A DNA stretch of 64,000 nucleotides. Origin: Mesorhizobium sp. (GTDB taxonomy: Bacteria; Pseudomonadota; Alphaproteobacteria; Rhizobiales; Rhizobiaceae). The position numbers and the translations under genes are program-made. This document shows positions 17,388 through 25,594 of the stretch, piece by piece; within the stretch, counting starts at the first letter, position 1; each line of letters begins with the position of its first letter. Location: contig SAQL01000006.1 in NCBI GenBank assembly GCA_004020645.1, positions 124,001-188,000 on the forward strand, written 5' to 3'. Under the pieces are notes generated by a model. It was given only the letters and a program-made list of their open reading frames with translations, had not been told where the DNA came from and did no database searches.

Positions 17388-18255
17388 CGAGACCTCCCTT
17401 GCCCGAATTTACGATCCACAGCGCAAGCATCGTCAGCGCCGCTCCGGCATAGATGATGCCGCCGGGCACCCACATTATGATTCCCGCCAGTTGCTGATCC
17501 TCCAGCGGCGTCAGGCCCCAGTCATCGGCGGTTCGCGTCTGCGTCACATAGATGGCGCGCGGTGCAAGCGCGATCAGGGCGCCGAGAACACTGGTATGCA
17601 GCATGGTGAGGAACAGGTGGCACGAGGCAAAGCCGCGGTCGCTTCGCCAGACTATTACCCACCAGAAGAGGACCGCCGTGACGAAGAAGCTCACATGCTG
17701 CAGCCGGTGAAGCGTTATATCGCTCACCGCTGCATCAAACAGGACTGGCGCATGCCAGACCCATATGGCGAGACCGTGCAGGAGGGTTGCTCCGAACCCT
17801 GTGCTCAAGGCCTCCCAGGTCTTTCCGACAAGAGCCGTTTTCACGGCTTTGCGGACCAGACGCCGGCTCGACCTCGGCAAACCCCAGAGCAGCACGCCCA
17901 TTGGTCGCGCCAGCACAAGAAGCGGCGCCGAAACCGCCATGACGAGCTCATGCTCGACCATATGGAAGGTGAACAGGTGCTCCCCTAGATAATGTAGAGG
18001 TGATATCAACGCAGCCGCCAACACGATCCATCCGACCCAATAAGCGGCTGCGGATCTGATCAGAAAGTGCCGACCGTTCGACCGCTGCGACAGCCTGAAC
18101 GAACCGGCTGCGTAGAGACCGCCGGCCACGGCGATCGGAACGACGACCCACGGATCGAAAGTCCAGACGAATGCCGAGCCATGCGCTTCCCCGTCATGCG
18201 CCGCCACCCGGCTGGCACACATCAGAAGCAGCACGATGGCGGTCAGCGTTCGCAT
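17362..18255 (-). CDS. ctaG: Cytochrome c oxidase assembly protein CtaG (caa3 type)
   Basis: This 297-residue protein has a signal-like N-terminus followed by HDGEAHG and about seven membrane segments. Conserved histidines lie in the membrane part (FHMVEHELVMAVSAPLLVL, WVWHAPVLFDAA and LHRLQHVSFF). This is the CtaG_2 (PF09678) family, implicated in copper insertion for caa3-type oxidases. It is unrelated to the Cox11-type CtaG. Overlaps with both neighbours place it in the oxidase operon. Confidence 0.85.
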   Translation of the reverse strand: MRTLTAIVLLLMCASRVAAHDGEAHGSAFVWTFDPWVVVPIAVAGGLYAAGSFRLSQRSNGRHFLIRSAAAYWVGWIVLAAALISPLHYLGEHLFTFHMVEHELVMAVSAPLLVLARPMGVLLWGLPRSSRRLVRKAVKTALVGKTWEALSTGFGATLLHGLAIWVWHAPVLFDAAVSDITLHRLQHVSFFVTAVLFWWVIVWRSDRGFASCHLFLTMLHTSVLGALIALAPRAIYVTQTRTADDWGLTPLEDQQLAGIIMWVPGGIIYAGAALTMLALWIVNSGKGGLDAGRFPSP

Positions 18256-18551
18256 CCACTCAGCAGCAGTGTAGCCGCTCCCTGCAGGACAAGCGCAAAG
18301 ACGAAGGCAAGGCCGAGAAGTACATTCAGCCAGCTGATGAAGAGCTTCGTTCTAGAGGCTGTCGAACTGCCATCGTCGCGCGAGAGGAACACCCCTGTCA
18401 GCGCCAGAAGGGTGGCGGCCAACGTCGCGAACGCCGTCCAGCCTGTGTTACTGGCACAGTCCACATAGGGAAGCATCAGGCCGAGTTGGGTGTTGATCGC
18501 CCATGCGCCCGGCGCCAAAAATCCGCTATACCTCGCCGCCCCGATACTCAT
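18243..18551 (-). CDS. Small membrane protein of the oxidase operon (CoxP-like position)
   Basis: About 102 residues with three predicted membrane segments. The start at 18551 overlaps the stop of the subunit III gene as ATGA, and the end overlaps ctaG by 13 bases. A longer frame reaching 18614 is unlikely because it would lie deeper inside subunit III. In Bradyrhizobium the coxMNOP operon has a similarly placed small fourth gene. I could not recognise a domain, so subunit status is inferred from position. Confidence 0.6.
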   Translation of the reverse strand: MSIGAARYSGFLAPGAWAINTQLGLMLPYVDCASNTGWTAFATLAATLLALTGVFLSRDDGSSTASRTKLFISWLNVLLGLAFVFALVLQGAATLLLSGCER

Positions 18552-19150
18552 AGACGTGGCACCCAGTAGATGCAGGCATAGAGAGGAAGCCACGCGATGA
18601 CGACAAAGTTCCAATAGAGTGCATTGTCTTCGACATCACCGTATCGACGAGTGTTGTCGCCATGCCGAGTAAACATCAGGCACGCCAACACCAGAGTATC
18701 AATAAGATCCGTGATGATATGGACGGTGTGAAGGCCGAGTATGGTCCATACAATCGAGCCGTAGGCGCTCTCGTCCCAGTTCACATGCTGAGCCGGAAAT
18801 TCGAAAATGCGCAACGCGAGTGGCGCTATGCCGCACAGCGACATCACCACGAGGCCGATGCGAACCTTTCCCAGCTTCCTCTGCTGCGCCCAGCGGGATA
18901 CGAGGACGTTCGGCACGACGCTGGCCAGGAGCAGAACTGTCAAACATGTTCCCGCAAACAGATCGGGCGGCGGCACATCGGGCGGCCAGTGCGGCGCCAG
19001 GCTCATGAGGTAGAAATAGACGGCTATCGCCAGGCCGAAGGCGGATCCCTCGATGAGCATGAAGGTGCACGTGCCCCACCAGGCCGGGCTTGCTATTCCC
19101 ATGCCGTGCAGCGGCAGTTTCGAAACATCCAGGACCGGCTGTTCCTTCAC
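18548..19150 (-). CDS. coxO: Cytochrome c oxidase subunit III
   Basis: This 200-residue protein has five membrane segments and the heme-copper oxidase subunit III pattern (WWGTCTFMLIEGSAFGLAIAVYFYL near the N-terminus, GLHTVHIITDLIDTLVL and a C-terminal YWNFVVIAWLPLY). It uses a GTG start that overlaps the subunit I stop (GTGA). The five-helix form is shorter than the seven-helix mitochondrial type. The symbol follows the CoxMNOP arrangement and is tentative. Confidence 0.82.
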   Translation of the reverse strand: MKEQPVLDVSKLPLHGMGIASPAWWGTCTFMLIEGSAFGLAIAVYFYLMSLAPHWPPDVPPPDLFAGTCLTVLLLASVVPNVLVSRWAQQRKLGKVRIGLVVMSLCGIAPLALRIFEFPAQHVNWDESAYGSIVWTILGLHTVHIITDLIDTLVLACLMFTRHGDNTRRYGDVEDNALYWNFVVIAWLPLYACIYWVPRL

Positions 19151-21060
19151 GACTCATCCTCCGCAATACCCTTCGGCCAGAACCATCCGATCAGGGTGAT
19201 CGCGATCGGGATGGAGCCCCAGACGATGGCCCAGGGCGAAAAGATCGACCAGATCAGCATGATCGACGTGGCGATAGCCGCCCAAAATGGCCAGACCGAA
19301 TCCCGCGGCGATGACTCGCGCGCCTCCGGCAGGGCTTCAACAACGCTGCTGATCAAAAGTTCGCGACGATCGGTCCGCAGGCCTGAGGCCACCGGCAGTT
19401 CATCCGATCCACACCAAAGAGGATCGCGCGCATCGACGACCGGAATGCGACGAAAATTATAGGGAGGAGGAGGCGAATTCATTGCCCATTCAAGGGTCGA
19501 TGCGTTCCATGGATTTTGCCCGGCCGGCCTGCCGGCAGACCAGCTGCGGGCGACGTCAATGAAGAAGACGAGAAAGCCTGAAAACAGGATGACTGCGCTG
19601 AGGCTGATGAACAGATTAAGCCCGCCCCAGGGCATCTCAGGCTGATAGGTGTAGATGCGGCGCGGCATGCCCTGCAACCCGAGAATGTGCATCGGGAAAA
19701 AGGTAAGGTTGAAGCCGACGAAGATCAGCCAGAATGACCACTGCCCCAGCCGCTCGCTCATCATCCGGCCGGTCATCTTGGGAAACCAGTAATAGATGCC
19801 GGCTATCAAGGGGAAGACCGCGCCGCCGATCAGCACGTAGTGGAAGTGCGCGACGACGAAATAGGTGTCGTGGACCTGAGCGTCAAACGGCACCGACGCC
19901 ACCATCACTCCCGTCAGGCCACCGATCACGAATGTGATGATGAAGCCGATCACGAAGAGCAGAGGCGTCTTGAATATCGGCCGCCCCGCCCAGAGCGTTG
20001 CCAGCCAGCAGAAGATCTGGACGCCCGCGGGAATCGCGATCGCCATGCTCGATGCGGTGAAAAAGCTCTCCGCGAGCCGCGGCAGCCCGATCACGAACAT
20101 GTGATGCACCCACAGCCCGAACGCCAATACTCCGGTCGCGATCAGCGCCATCACCACGGGTAGATAACCGAATATCGGACGCTGCACGAACGTCGGAAGT
20201 ATGGTTGAAACCATGCCGACCGCCGGCAGAAAGATGATGTAGACCTCCGGATGACCGAAGAACCAGAACAGGTGCTGCCAGAGCAGTACATCGCCGCCCT
20301 CGGCGGGATTGTAGAATTGCGTTCCGACGAGACGATCCATGATCAGGGTCGAACTCTCGAACATGATGGCCGGCATCGCCATGATGACGACGAACGCCAT
20401 GACGAGCATGGACCAGACCAGCAGGGGTATTCGATCGAGCGACATGCCCGGCGCGCGCTGCTTCAAAACCGTGACGACAATTTCCACCGCGACCGCGAGC
20501 GCCGACAATTCGGTGAAGGTGATCATCTGTGCCCAGACGTCAGCGCGTTTGCCTGAGCCATATTCAGGTCCCGAGAGAGGCACGTAAGCAAACCAACCGA
20601 CATCCGGCGCCGTGTCGAGCGCAAAGGAAATCCAGAGCAGGATGCCGCCGGCCAGAAATACCCAATAGGAAAAGGCGTTCAGTCTCGGGAAGGCTATATT
20701 GCGCGTGCCGACCATCAGAGGCACGAGATAAACCGCCATGGCTTCCATCACCGGCACGGCGAACAGGAACATCATGTTCGATCCGTGCATGGTGAAGATC
20801 TGGTTATAGCGATCGGCGTTGATAAAGCGTGCCTCCGGCTGCGCCAGTTGGATGCGCATCGCAAGCGCGAGCATGCCGCCGAGGATAAGAAACACGAATG
20901 CGGTGACGATGTAGCGCCGCGCGATCACCTTGTGATCAACGGCGGCGATCGCACCCCAAAAGCTCGTCCGTCCGGCCCACGTCCGATCAAGCTGACGGTC
21001 GAGTTCGGCATCGTCCAGATCGACGTCGGTCGCTGCCGATGATCTCCGCTCGGTCGTCAT
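19147..21060 (-). CDS. coxN: Cytochrome c oxidase subunit I with non-canonical proton channels
   Basis: This 637-residue heme-copper oxidase subunit I keeps the heme and copper ligands: H270 in HPEVY, H319-H320, and the VAHFHYV heme histidines. The cross-linked tyrosine Y274 and E272 (E286 in Rhodobacter numbering) are present too. Residues 110-348 align with Rhodobacter at one constant offset per segment. On that alignment the D-channel entry Asp132 is N121, Asn121 is V110 and Asn140 is A129. K-channel Lys362 is Q348 and Thr359 is A345. A C-terminal extension adds two membrane segments. Catalysis looks possible, but conventional proton uptake does not. The symbol is by analogy with CoxMNOP. 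Confidence 0.9.
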   Translation of the reverse strand: MTTERRSSAATDVDLDDAELDRQLDRTWAGRTSFWGAIAAVDHKVIARRYIVTAFVFLILGGMLALAMRIQLAQPEARFINADRYNQIFTMHGSNMMFLFAVPVMEAMAVYLVPLMVGTRNIAFPRLNAFSYWVFLAGGILLWISFALDTAPDVGWFAYVPLSGPEYGSGKRADVWAQMITFTELSALAVAVEIVVTVLKQRAPGMSLDRIPLLVWSMLVMAFVVIMAMPAIMFESSTLIMDRLVGTQFYNPAEGGDVLLWQHLFWFFGHPEVYIIFLPAVGMVSTILPTFVQRPIFGYLPVVMALIATGVLAFGLWVHHMFVIGLPRLAESFFTASSMAIAIPAGVQIFCWLATLWAGRPIFKTPLLFVIGFIITFVIGGLTGVMVASVPFDAQVHDTYFVVAHFHYVLIGGAVFPLIAGIYYWFPKMTGRMMSERLGQWSFWLIFVGFNLTFFPMHILGLQGMPRRIYTYQPEMPWGGLNLFISLSAVILFSGFLVFFIDVARSWSAGRPAGQNPWNASTLEWAMNSPPPPYNFRRIPVVDARDPLWCGSDELPVASGLRTDRRELLISSVVEALPEARESSPRDSVWPFWAAIATSIMLIWSIFSPWAIVWGSIPIAITLIGWFWPKGIAEDES

Positions 21061-22049
21061 TTCAGACTGTCCATATAGGCGGAGATCTGCCGCAGTTCGT
21101 CGGCCGAGAGCGGCACTATCGGCATGTTGTTGCCGGGCTTGAGCGTCTGCGGGTCGGCGATCCAGGCTGCAAGCGACCCGCGGGTGTTCTCAAGCAGCCC
21201 GGCGGCGATGGTGTGGCGGCTTCCTATATGGGTTAGATCCGGGCCGGTGGTCCCGGATGCCTCGGTCCCGCGGATCGTGTGGCAGGCAGCACATTGTCTC
21301 GCCATAAACAGGGCTTTGCCGGCGACAATTTCCGGCTCGCGTGGCTGCAGGCCTTCTTTCCGCTGGGCTGAGGCCCATTGCCGGTAACTCTCCTCGTCTT
21401 CCGCGATGACAAAAAGAGCCATATGGCTGTGCTGAAGCCCGCAGAACTCAGCGCACTGGCCGCGATAGACGCCTGGCCGCTCCGCCCGAAGCGTCAGGAC
21501 ATTCTCTCGCCCCGGAATAAGATCCTGCTTTCCCGCAAGGCTCGGCACCCAGAAAGAGTGGATGACGTCGCTGCTTTCGAGCCGCACACGCACCGCTTTC
21601 CCGACAGGAATATGGATTTCGTTGGCGGTATGGAAAGACTGCGCTGGATCGGCGTCCTCATAGATGAACTGCCACCACCACTGCTGGGCGCGAACACGGA
21701 TCGTCATGTCGGGATCCCGAGCCGGGTCGAGGCCACGCGTCGTGTAAAAGCTGGCGATCGTCAATCCGCTGATGATGAGTGCCGTCGCCGCGACCGCCCC
21801 GGATACCGCTATCGTGATCCGCCGATGCAAGCTTCGATCATCAGCCGCCTGCCCGTCACGACGGCGCATGAGCGACCAGATGAGCACGAGCATGACGATG
21901 ATCCACACGACGAAACAGGTCGCCACGACGAAAATGATCAGGCTTTTGAGAAGGATCGCGGTTTGCCCGTGTGCGTCGAGAGCCGACTGAACGCCGCCGC
22001 ATCCGGAAAGCAATAGCAGGAGCGGGAGGGAAATCGCGGCTGTTTTCAA
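21057..22049 (-). CDS. coxM: Cytochrome c oxidase subunit II with fused cytochrome c domain
   Basis: About 330 residues. A lipoprotein signal (LPLLLLLSGC) is followed by two membrane segments. Then comes a CuA domain with the ligand set H...CAEFCGLQHSHM, and last a cytochrome c domain (CAACH). The layout is that of a caa3-type subunit II. I place the start at TTG 22049 because it overlaps the upstream cytochrome stop and gives a proper lipobox; the longer frame adds an unlikely N-terminus. The glutamate that usually sits at the K-channel mouth in subunit II appears to be threonine here (RRITIAVSG). The stop overlaps subunit I (ATGA). Confidence 0.85.
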   Translation of the reverse strand: MKTAAISLPLLLLLSGCGGVQSALDAHGQTAILLKSLIIFVVATCFVVWIIVMLVLIWSLMRRRDGQAADDRSLHRRITIAVSGAVAATALIISGLTIASFYTTRGLDPARDPDMTIRVRAQQWWWQFIYEDADPAQSFHTANEIHIPVGKAVRVRLESSDVIHSFWVPSLAGKQDLIPGRENVLTLRAERPGVYRGQCAEFCGLQHSHMALFVIAEDEESYRQWASAQRKEGLQPREPEIVAGKALFMARQCAACHTIRGTEASGTTGPDLTHIGSRHTIAAGLLENTRGSLAAWIADPQTLKPGNNMPIVPLSADELRQISAYMDSLK

Positions 22050-22684
22050 GGCGACGGCCCCTGCTTTGGACGACGGACCGGGGCCGACCCCTGATCGAAG
22101 AGGATCGCAGCCGGGGCACGATTCTCCGCCGGCCGGGTCTGCCGGTCGTCGCTCCGGCTTGGCGCAGTCAGCTTGGCGGAATAGGCTCCGATGGCTTTGA
22201 CGTAGCCCGCGAGCTGCCAAATCTCATCAATTGTCATTTTGTGACGGAATGCCGGCATCCCATGCGGGCGCCCATCACGAATGGAAGCTGCAATCGAAAC
22301 CATCGATGGCCCGTATAGCCACCATCCGTCCAAAAACGATGGCCCGGCCCCGCCTTCTCCGTCGCCGTGACATGATGCGCAGCCGAACCAGGAATAGAGG
22401 CGCTTGCCCTGGTTGAGGTCGTAAGCTGTCTCCTCATAGGGTTGGCCCAGCGCAAAATAAACTTCCGGCGGAGAGCCCGCTATGCCGTTCGGCATCAGGC
22501 GCAATCCCTCAAGTGCCGCCGATACAGGGGGGTCGACGCGGTATTGTCGCGGCTGCCGTAACAGACCCACAGTGGCCGCCACTGCGAGCGCAACGACAAA
22601 GAGACCAGCGATAGCAAGCAGCCTGAATGCTTTGCGTGAGAAAATTGGGCCTGAGAAAGTTGGGCCTGAAACAGTTGACGACAT
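22046..22684 (-). CDS. Membrane-anchored cytochrome c, first gene of oxidase operon
   Basis: A 212-residue protein with an N-terminal anchor (RLLAIAGLFVVALAVAATVGLL), one CASCH heme motif and a probable axial methionine (GMPAFRHKM). Its TGA overlaps the TTG start of subunit II, so the two are probably translationally coupled. It opens the seven-gene minus-strand oxidase operon. It may be the immediate electron donor. Confidence 0.82.
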   Translation of the reverse strand: MSSTVSGPTFSGPIFSRKAFRLLAIAGLFVVALAVAATVGLLRQPRQYRVDPPVSAALEGLRLMPNGIAGSPPEVYFALGQPYEETAYDLNQGKRLYSWFGCASCHGDGEGGAGPSFLDGWWLYGPSMVSIAASIRDGRPHGMPAFRHKMTIDEIWQLAGYVKAIGAYSAKLTAPSRSDDRQTRPAENRAPAAILFDQGSAPVRRPKQGPSP

Positions 22685-23110
22685 CGCGGACCTCTCACCC
22701 GGCGATCCTCAATTGATCGGCATCTGGCTCGGCCGGTTGAGACGTGCCGGCGGAAGCTTGTAGGAGGGCGTTTTCGCCCGATCCCACGACGGGATCGCTG
22801 TCAGAACCGATGTCCGGCGTTTTTCCCTGATCCTCCTGTCATTGGGTTCGGCCGGCAAAGTTTGCGCGAGAAATCAAACCGTCAAGGAACCGCATAGTTC
22901 CAATACCGTTCGAACTTTCCGCTCCTTCCGATTTTCCGCAAGCGCACCACCCAGCAATTAGGCAGCTGTCGCTGACGACAGATCTGGCGCAAGTTTCGCA
23001 AAATGGCGGCACTCTTGACGGCGCTTTTTAACTTGTACTGCTTGGAGTTCGATTTTTAAACTTGCAAAAGCGGCTTGGATTGCCGCTGCTGTGGTGCGCT
23101 GAGGAAGCTG
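22685..23110. other. Intergenic region between oxidase operon and tmm
   Basis: No gene is visible in these 426 bases, which separate the oxidase operon start from the end of tmm. Two adjacent hairpins lie about 100 bases before the oxidase operon: GGGCG-TTTT-CGCCC at 22776-22789 and CGATCCC-ACGAC-GGGATCG at 22789-22807. A third small hairpin, CTGTCG-CTGA-CGACAG, is at 22966-22981. They could be operator or leader structures. I saw no FNR/FixK box (TTGAT-N4-ATCAA). Confidence 0.4.
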
Positions 23111-24469
23111 CTATTCCGCCGCGACCCCTTTCACTTCGAGATAGGATTCCATTGAATCATCCATCGCCTGCAGCCACGGCGTATGGTGCAACGGCGCCAT
23201 CGTGCCGGTCATCAGCGAGCGGTAGGCGTGGTCGCGGAAGCTCATGATGTCTTGCGCCTTGTGGTGCTCCCATTCCATGAAGGTCTGATTTGTCGCCTCG
23301 ACGTCGAATCCCGGATAATCGGTCTGCTCCATCAACTCCTTGGTGTAGTCGCCCTGGAACCAGATCATCTGCTCGGCGTCTTCCAGCGTTTCCTCGCGCG
23401 CCCGCCATCTCCTGCCATGTTCCGCCATCACTTCTGCCGAGGGCAGTTCGATGCGGCCCAAGATGACGTCGCGCGCGAACCAGGCCTGCGCGTCGAACAT
23501 GTTGAAGGTGTAGAATTGGTCCTGCATGCCGATATAGAACAGCTGCGGGTTCTTCTCCCAGACGACGCCCTCATAGAGCCCGTCCGGCCACATGCGGTTG
23601 GCGGTCTTGAGCTTCAGGTCCTCGGTGAGGAACGGGAATGAATGGAGGTAGCCCGTGCACAGGATGATGGCGTCGACATCCCTGGTGCTGCCGTCCTTGA
23701 AATGCGCGGTCTTGCCGACGACCTTCTGCAGCAGCGGCACTTCCTTCCAGTTGTCAGGCCATCTGAAGCCCATTGGCTTCGAGCGGTAGCTGGAGGTGAT
23801 CGATTTGGCGCCGTATTTGTAGCATTGCGAGCCGATATCCTCGGCCGAATAGGAGCGGCCGATGATCAGGATGTCCTTGTCCTTGAACTCCATGGCGTCG
23901 CGGAAATCATGGCTGTGCAGGATGCGGCCATTGAAGCTCGAAAAGCCCTCGAAATAGGGAACGTTCGGTACGGAAAAATGCCCCGAGGCAACAACGACAT
24001 TGTCGAACTCTTCGGAATAGGTGACGTCGTTGGTGCGGTCATGCGCGGTGACGGTGAACTTTTTCGTCGCGTCGGAAAAGGTCACCATGCGCACCGGGCT
24101 GTTGAAGCGCACCCATTTGCGCACGTCGGATTTTTCGACGCGGCCCTTGATATAGTCCCACAGCACCGCGCGCGGCGGGTAGGAGCCGATCGGGCGGCCA
24201 AAGTGCTCCTCAAACGTGTAGTCGGCGAATTCGAGGCATTCCTTCGGTCCGTTCGACCAGAGGTAGCGGTACATCGAGCCATGCACCGGGTCGCCATGCT
24301 CGTCGAGGCCGGTGCGCCAGGTGTAATTCCACAGGCCGCCCCAGTCGGACTGCTTTTCGAAGCAGACGATTTCCGGATTGTCCGCACCCTTGTCGGCCGC
24401 CGACTTGAAGGCTCGAAGCTGGGCCATGCCGGAAGGTCCGGCTCCGATGACGGCAACACGAGTTTTCAT
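23111..24469 (-). CDS. tmm: Trimethylamine monooxygenase
   Basis: This 452-residue flavin monooxygenase has the FAD motif GAGPSG (residues 9-14). The FMO identifying motif [11 protein letters not shown] is at 179-189 and an NADPH motif GRSYSAED at 204-211. Its sequence closely follows bacterial Tmm throughout (for example [20 protein letters not shown] and [18 protein letters not shown]). Tmm uses NADPH and O2 to oxidise trimethylamine to trimethylamine N-oxide. Genes for every later step follow in this island. It is divergent from the XRE regulator, with candidate operators between them. Confidence 0.93.
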   Translation of the reverse strand: MKTRVAVIGAGPSGMAQLRAFKSAADKGADNPEIVCFEKQSDWGGLWNYTWRTGLDEHGDPVHGSMYRYLWSNGPKECLEFADYTFEEHFGRPIGSYPPRAVLWDYIKGRVEKSDVRKWVRFNSPVRMVTFSDATKKFTVTAHDRTNDVTYSEEFDNVVVASGHFSVPNVPYFEGFSSFNGRILHSHDFRDAMEFKDKDILIIGRSYSAEDIGSQCYKYGAKSITSSYRSKPMGFRWPDNWKEVPLLQKVVGKTAHFKDGSTRDVDAIILCTGYLHSFPFLTEDLKLKTANRMWPDGLYEGVVWEKNPQLFYIGMQDQFYTFNMFDAQAWFARDVILGRIELPSAEVMAEHGRRWRAREETLEDAEQMIWFQGDYTKELMEQTDYPGFDVEATNQTFMEWEHHKAQDIMSFRDHAYRSLMTGTMAPLHHTPWLQAMDDSMESYLEVKGVAAE

Positions 24470-24506
24470 TGCGGGCCTCCCGGTCTCATTTCTCTAACGA
24501 AACAAA

Positions 24507-24521
24507 TTTCACTGACAGGAC
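24507..24521. promoter_or_regulatory. TTTCA-type motif upstream of tmm
   Basis: TTTCACTGACAGGAC lies 38 bases before the tmm start. The same pattern (AATTTCA, four or five variable bases, CAGG) is found upstream of dmmD and tdm. It is a candidate binding site for the island regulator. Confidence 0.4.
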
Positions 24522-24554
24522 AGTAATTGCCCGTTCGATGCTGTCAACAGGTCT

Positions 24555-24592
24555 TCTGCTGAAACCACGTTTCAGCAGATCGGATTTCAGCA
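24555..24592. promoter_or_regulatory. Inverted repeat with three TTTCAGCA half-sites between tmm and its regulator
   Basis: A perfect 10-bp-arm inverted repeat (TCTGCTGAAA, 5 bases, TTTCAGCAGA) spans 24555-24579. A third half-site, TTTCAGCA, follows at 24585-24592. It lies in the divergent spacer between tmm and the XRE-cupin regulator gene, as expected of an operator. Confidence 0.6.
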
Positions 24593-24681
24593 AAACCGCT
24601 GATGGCGGAAACCGGAGAGCACGCCGTTCGACATAAAGTGGCTTGCTGTCGCAGTTGCACTCTGTATCCGCACTGAATATG

Positions 24682-24696
24682 TTCACCGTGAGTGAA
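24682..24696. promoter_or_regulatory. Palindrome just upstream of the regulator gene
   Basis: TTCAC-CGTGA-GTGAA lies 27 bases before the regulator ATG. The half-site relates to the TTTCA elements elsewhere in the island and may mediate autoregulation. Confidence 0.4.
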
Positions 24697-24722
24697 ATAA
24701 ATCTGCAGAACGGGGTGGCAAC

Positions 24723-25427
24723 ATGGCAAAGAAAGCTTCCAATTTCAGGAATGGGGCAGCCGCCAAGGCCAAGCTGTCGCCGAAGGGTGTGGCAACGATC
24801 CGGACGCCACTGACCCAGGACCCACACGCTGTTCGCGACACCCGAGAAAAAGTCCTGGAGGTGGCGATCGGCCGCGAGGTGCGGGCGTTTCGCAAAAAAC
24901 TCGGCATCACCGTCGCCGATCTTGCGGCTGCCACCGACATTTCTCTTGGCATGCTGTCGAAGATCGAAAACGGCATCACCTCGCCGTCGCTGACCACTTT
25001 GCAGGCGTTGTCGCGGGCGCTCGGCGTTCCGGTCACCGCCTTCTTTCGCCGCTTCGAGGAAGAGCGCAGCGCCGTCTTCGTTAGGGCCGGCGAAGGCCTC
25101 GACGTCGAGCGGCGCGGCACGCGTGCCGGCCACCAGTACAATCTGCTCGGCCATATCGGCTCCAACACCAGCGGCGTCGTCGTCGAGCCTTATCTGATCA
25201 CGCTGACCGAGGATTCCGATGTGTTTCCGACATTCCAGCACGAAGGCATGGAATTCCTCTATATGCTCGAGGGCGAGGTTACCTACCGCCACGGCAACAA
25301 TCTCTATCCTATGAAGCCCGGCGACAGCCTGTTCTTCGACGCCGATGCGCCGCACGGACCGGAAGTGCTGACAGTCCTGCCGATGCGTTATTTGTCGATC
25401 ATCTGCTACCCGCAAAGCGCGGGTTGA
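24723..25427 (+). CDS. XRE-family transcriptional regulator with C-terminal cupin domain
   Basis: This 234-residue protein has an Xre helix-turn-helix at about residues 52-106 (LGITVADLAAATDISLGMLSKIENG). A C-terminal cupin sensor domain is at about 160-230 (YRHGNNLYPMKPGDSLFFDAD). This architecture is common in regulators of amine and amino-acid catabolism. It is divergent from tmm and surrounded by the methylated-amine genes, so it is the best candidate for island-wide control. The likely effector is a methylated amine or an intermediate. No other regulator is encoded between 23 and 47.5 kb. Confidence 0.87.
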   Translation: MAKKASNFRNGAAAKAKLSPKGVATIRTPLTQDPHAVRDTREKVLEVAIGREVRAFRKKLGITVADLAAATDISLGMLSKIENGITSPSLTTLQALSRALGVPVTAFFRRFEEERSAVFVRAGEGLDVERRGTRAGHQYNLLGHIGSNTSGVVVEPYLITLTEDSDVFPTFQHEGMEFLYMLEGEVTYRHGNNLYPMKPGDSLFFDADAPHGPEVLTVLPMRYLSIICYPQSAG

Positions 25428-25437
25428 ACGCAAGCAG

Positions 25438-25592
25438 CCCCTCACCCGGATTACCAACCGAATTGCGAAGGGCAATTCGGGGCAATCCGACCTCTCCCCG
25501 AGGGGAGAGGAGATCGGCAGCGCCGGCGCCTACCTCTCTTCTCCCCAGCGGGGAGAAGGTGGCCGCGAAGCGGCCGGATGAGGGGGACCTTG
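25438..25592. repeat. RIME-like palindromic intergenic repeat
   Basis: The gap between the regulator and dmmC holds nested inverted repeats built on CCTCTCCCCGAGGGGAGAGG and CTTCTCCCC...GGGGAGAAG, bracketed by CCCTCACCCGG and CCGGATGAGGG. Such elements are scattered between rhizobial genes. Lying between convergent genes, it could also end transcription from both sides. Confidence 0.75.
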
Positions 25593-25594
25593 TT

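Noticed and set aside
22685..23110. FNR/FixK anaerobox for the oxidase operon
   Set aside because: Only a single TTGAT half-site is present (near 22712) and no ATCAA partner at the right spacing.
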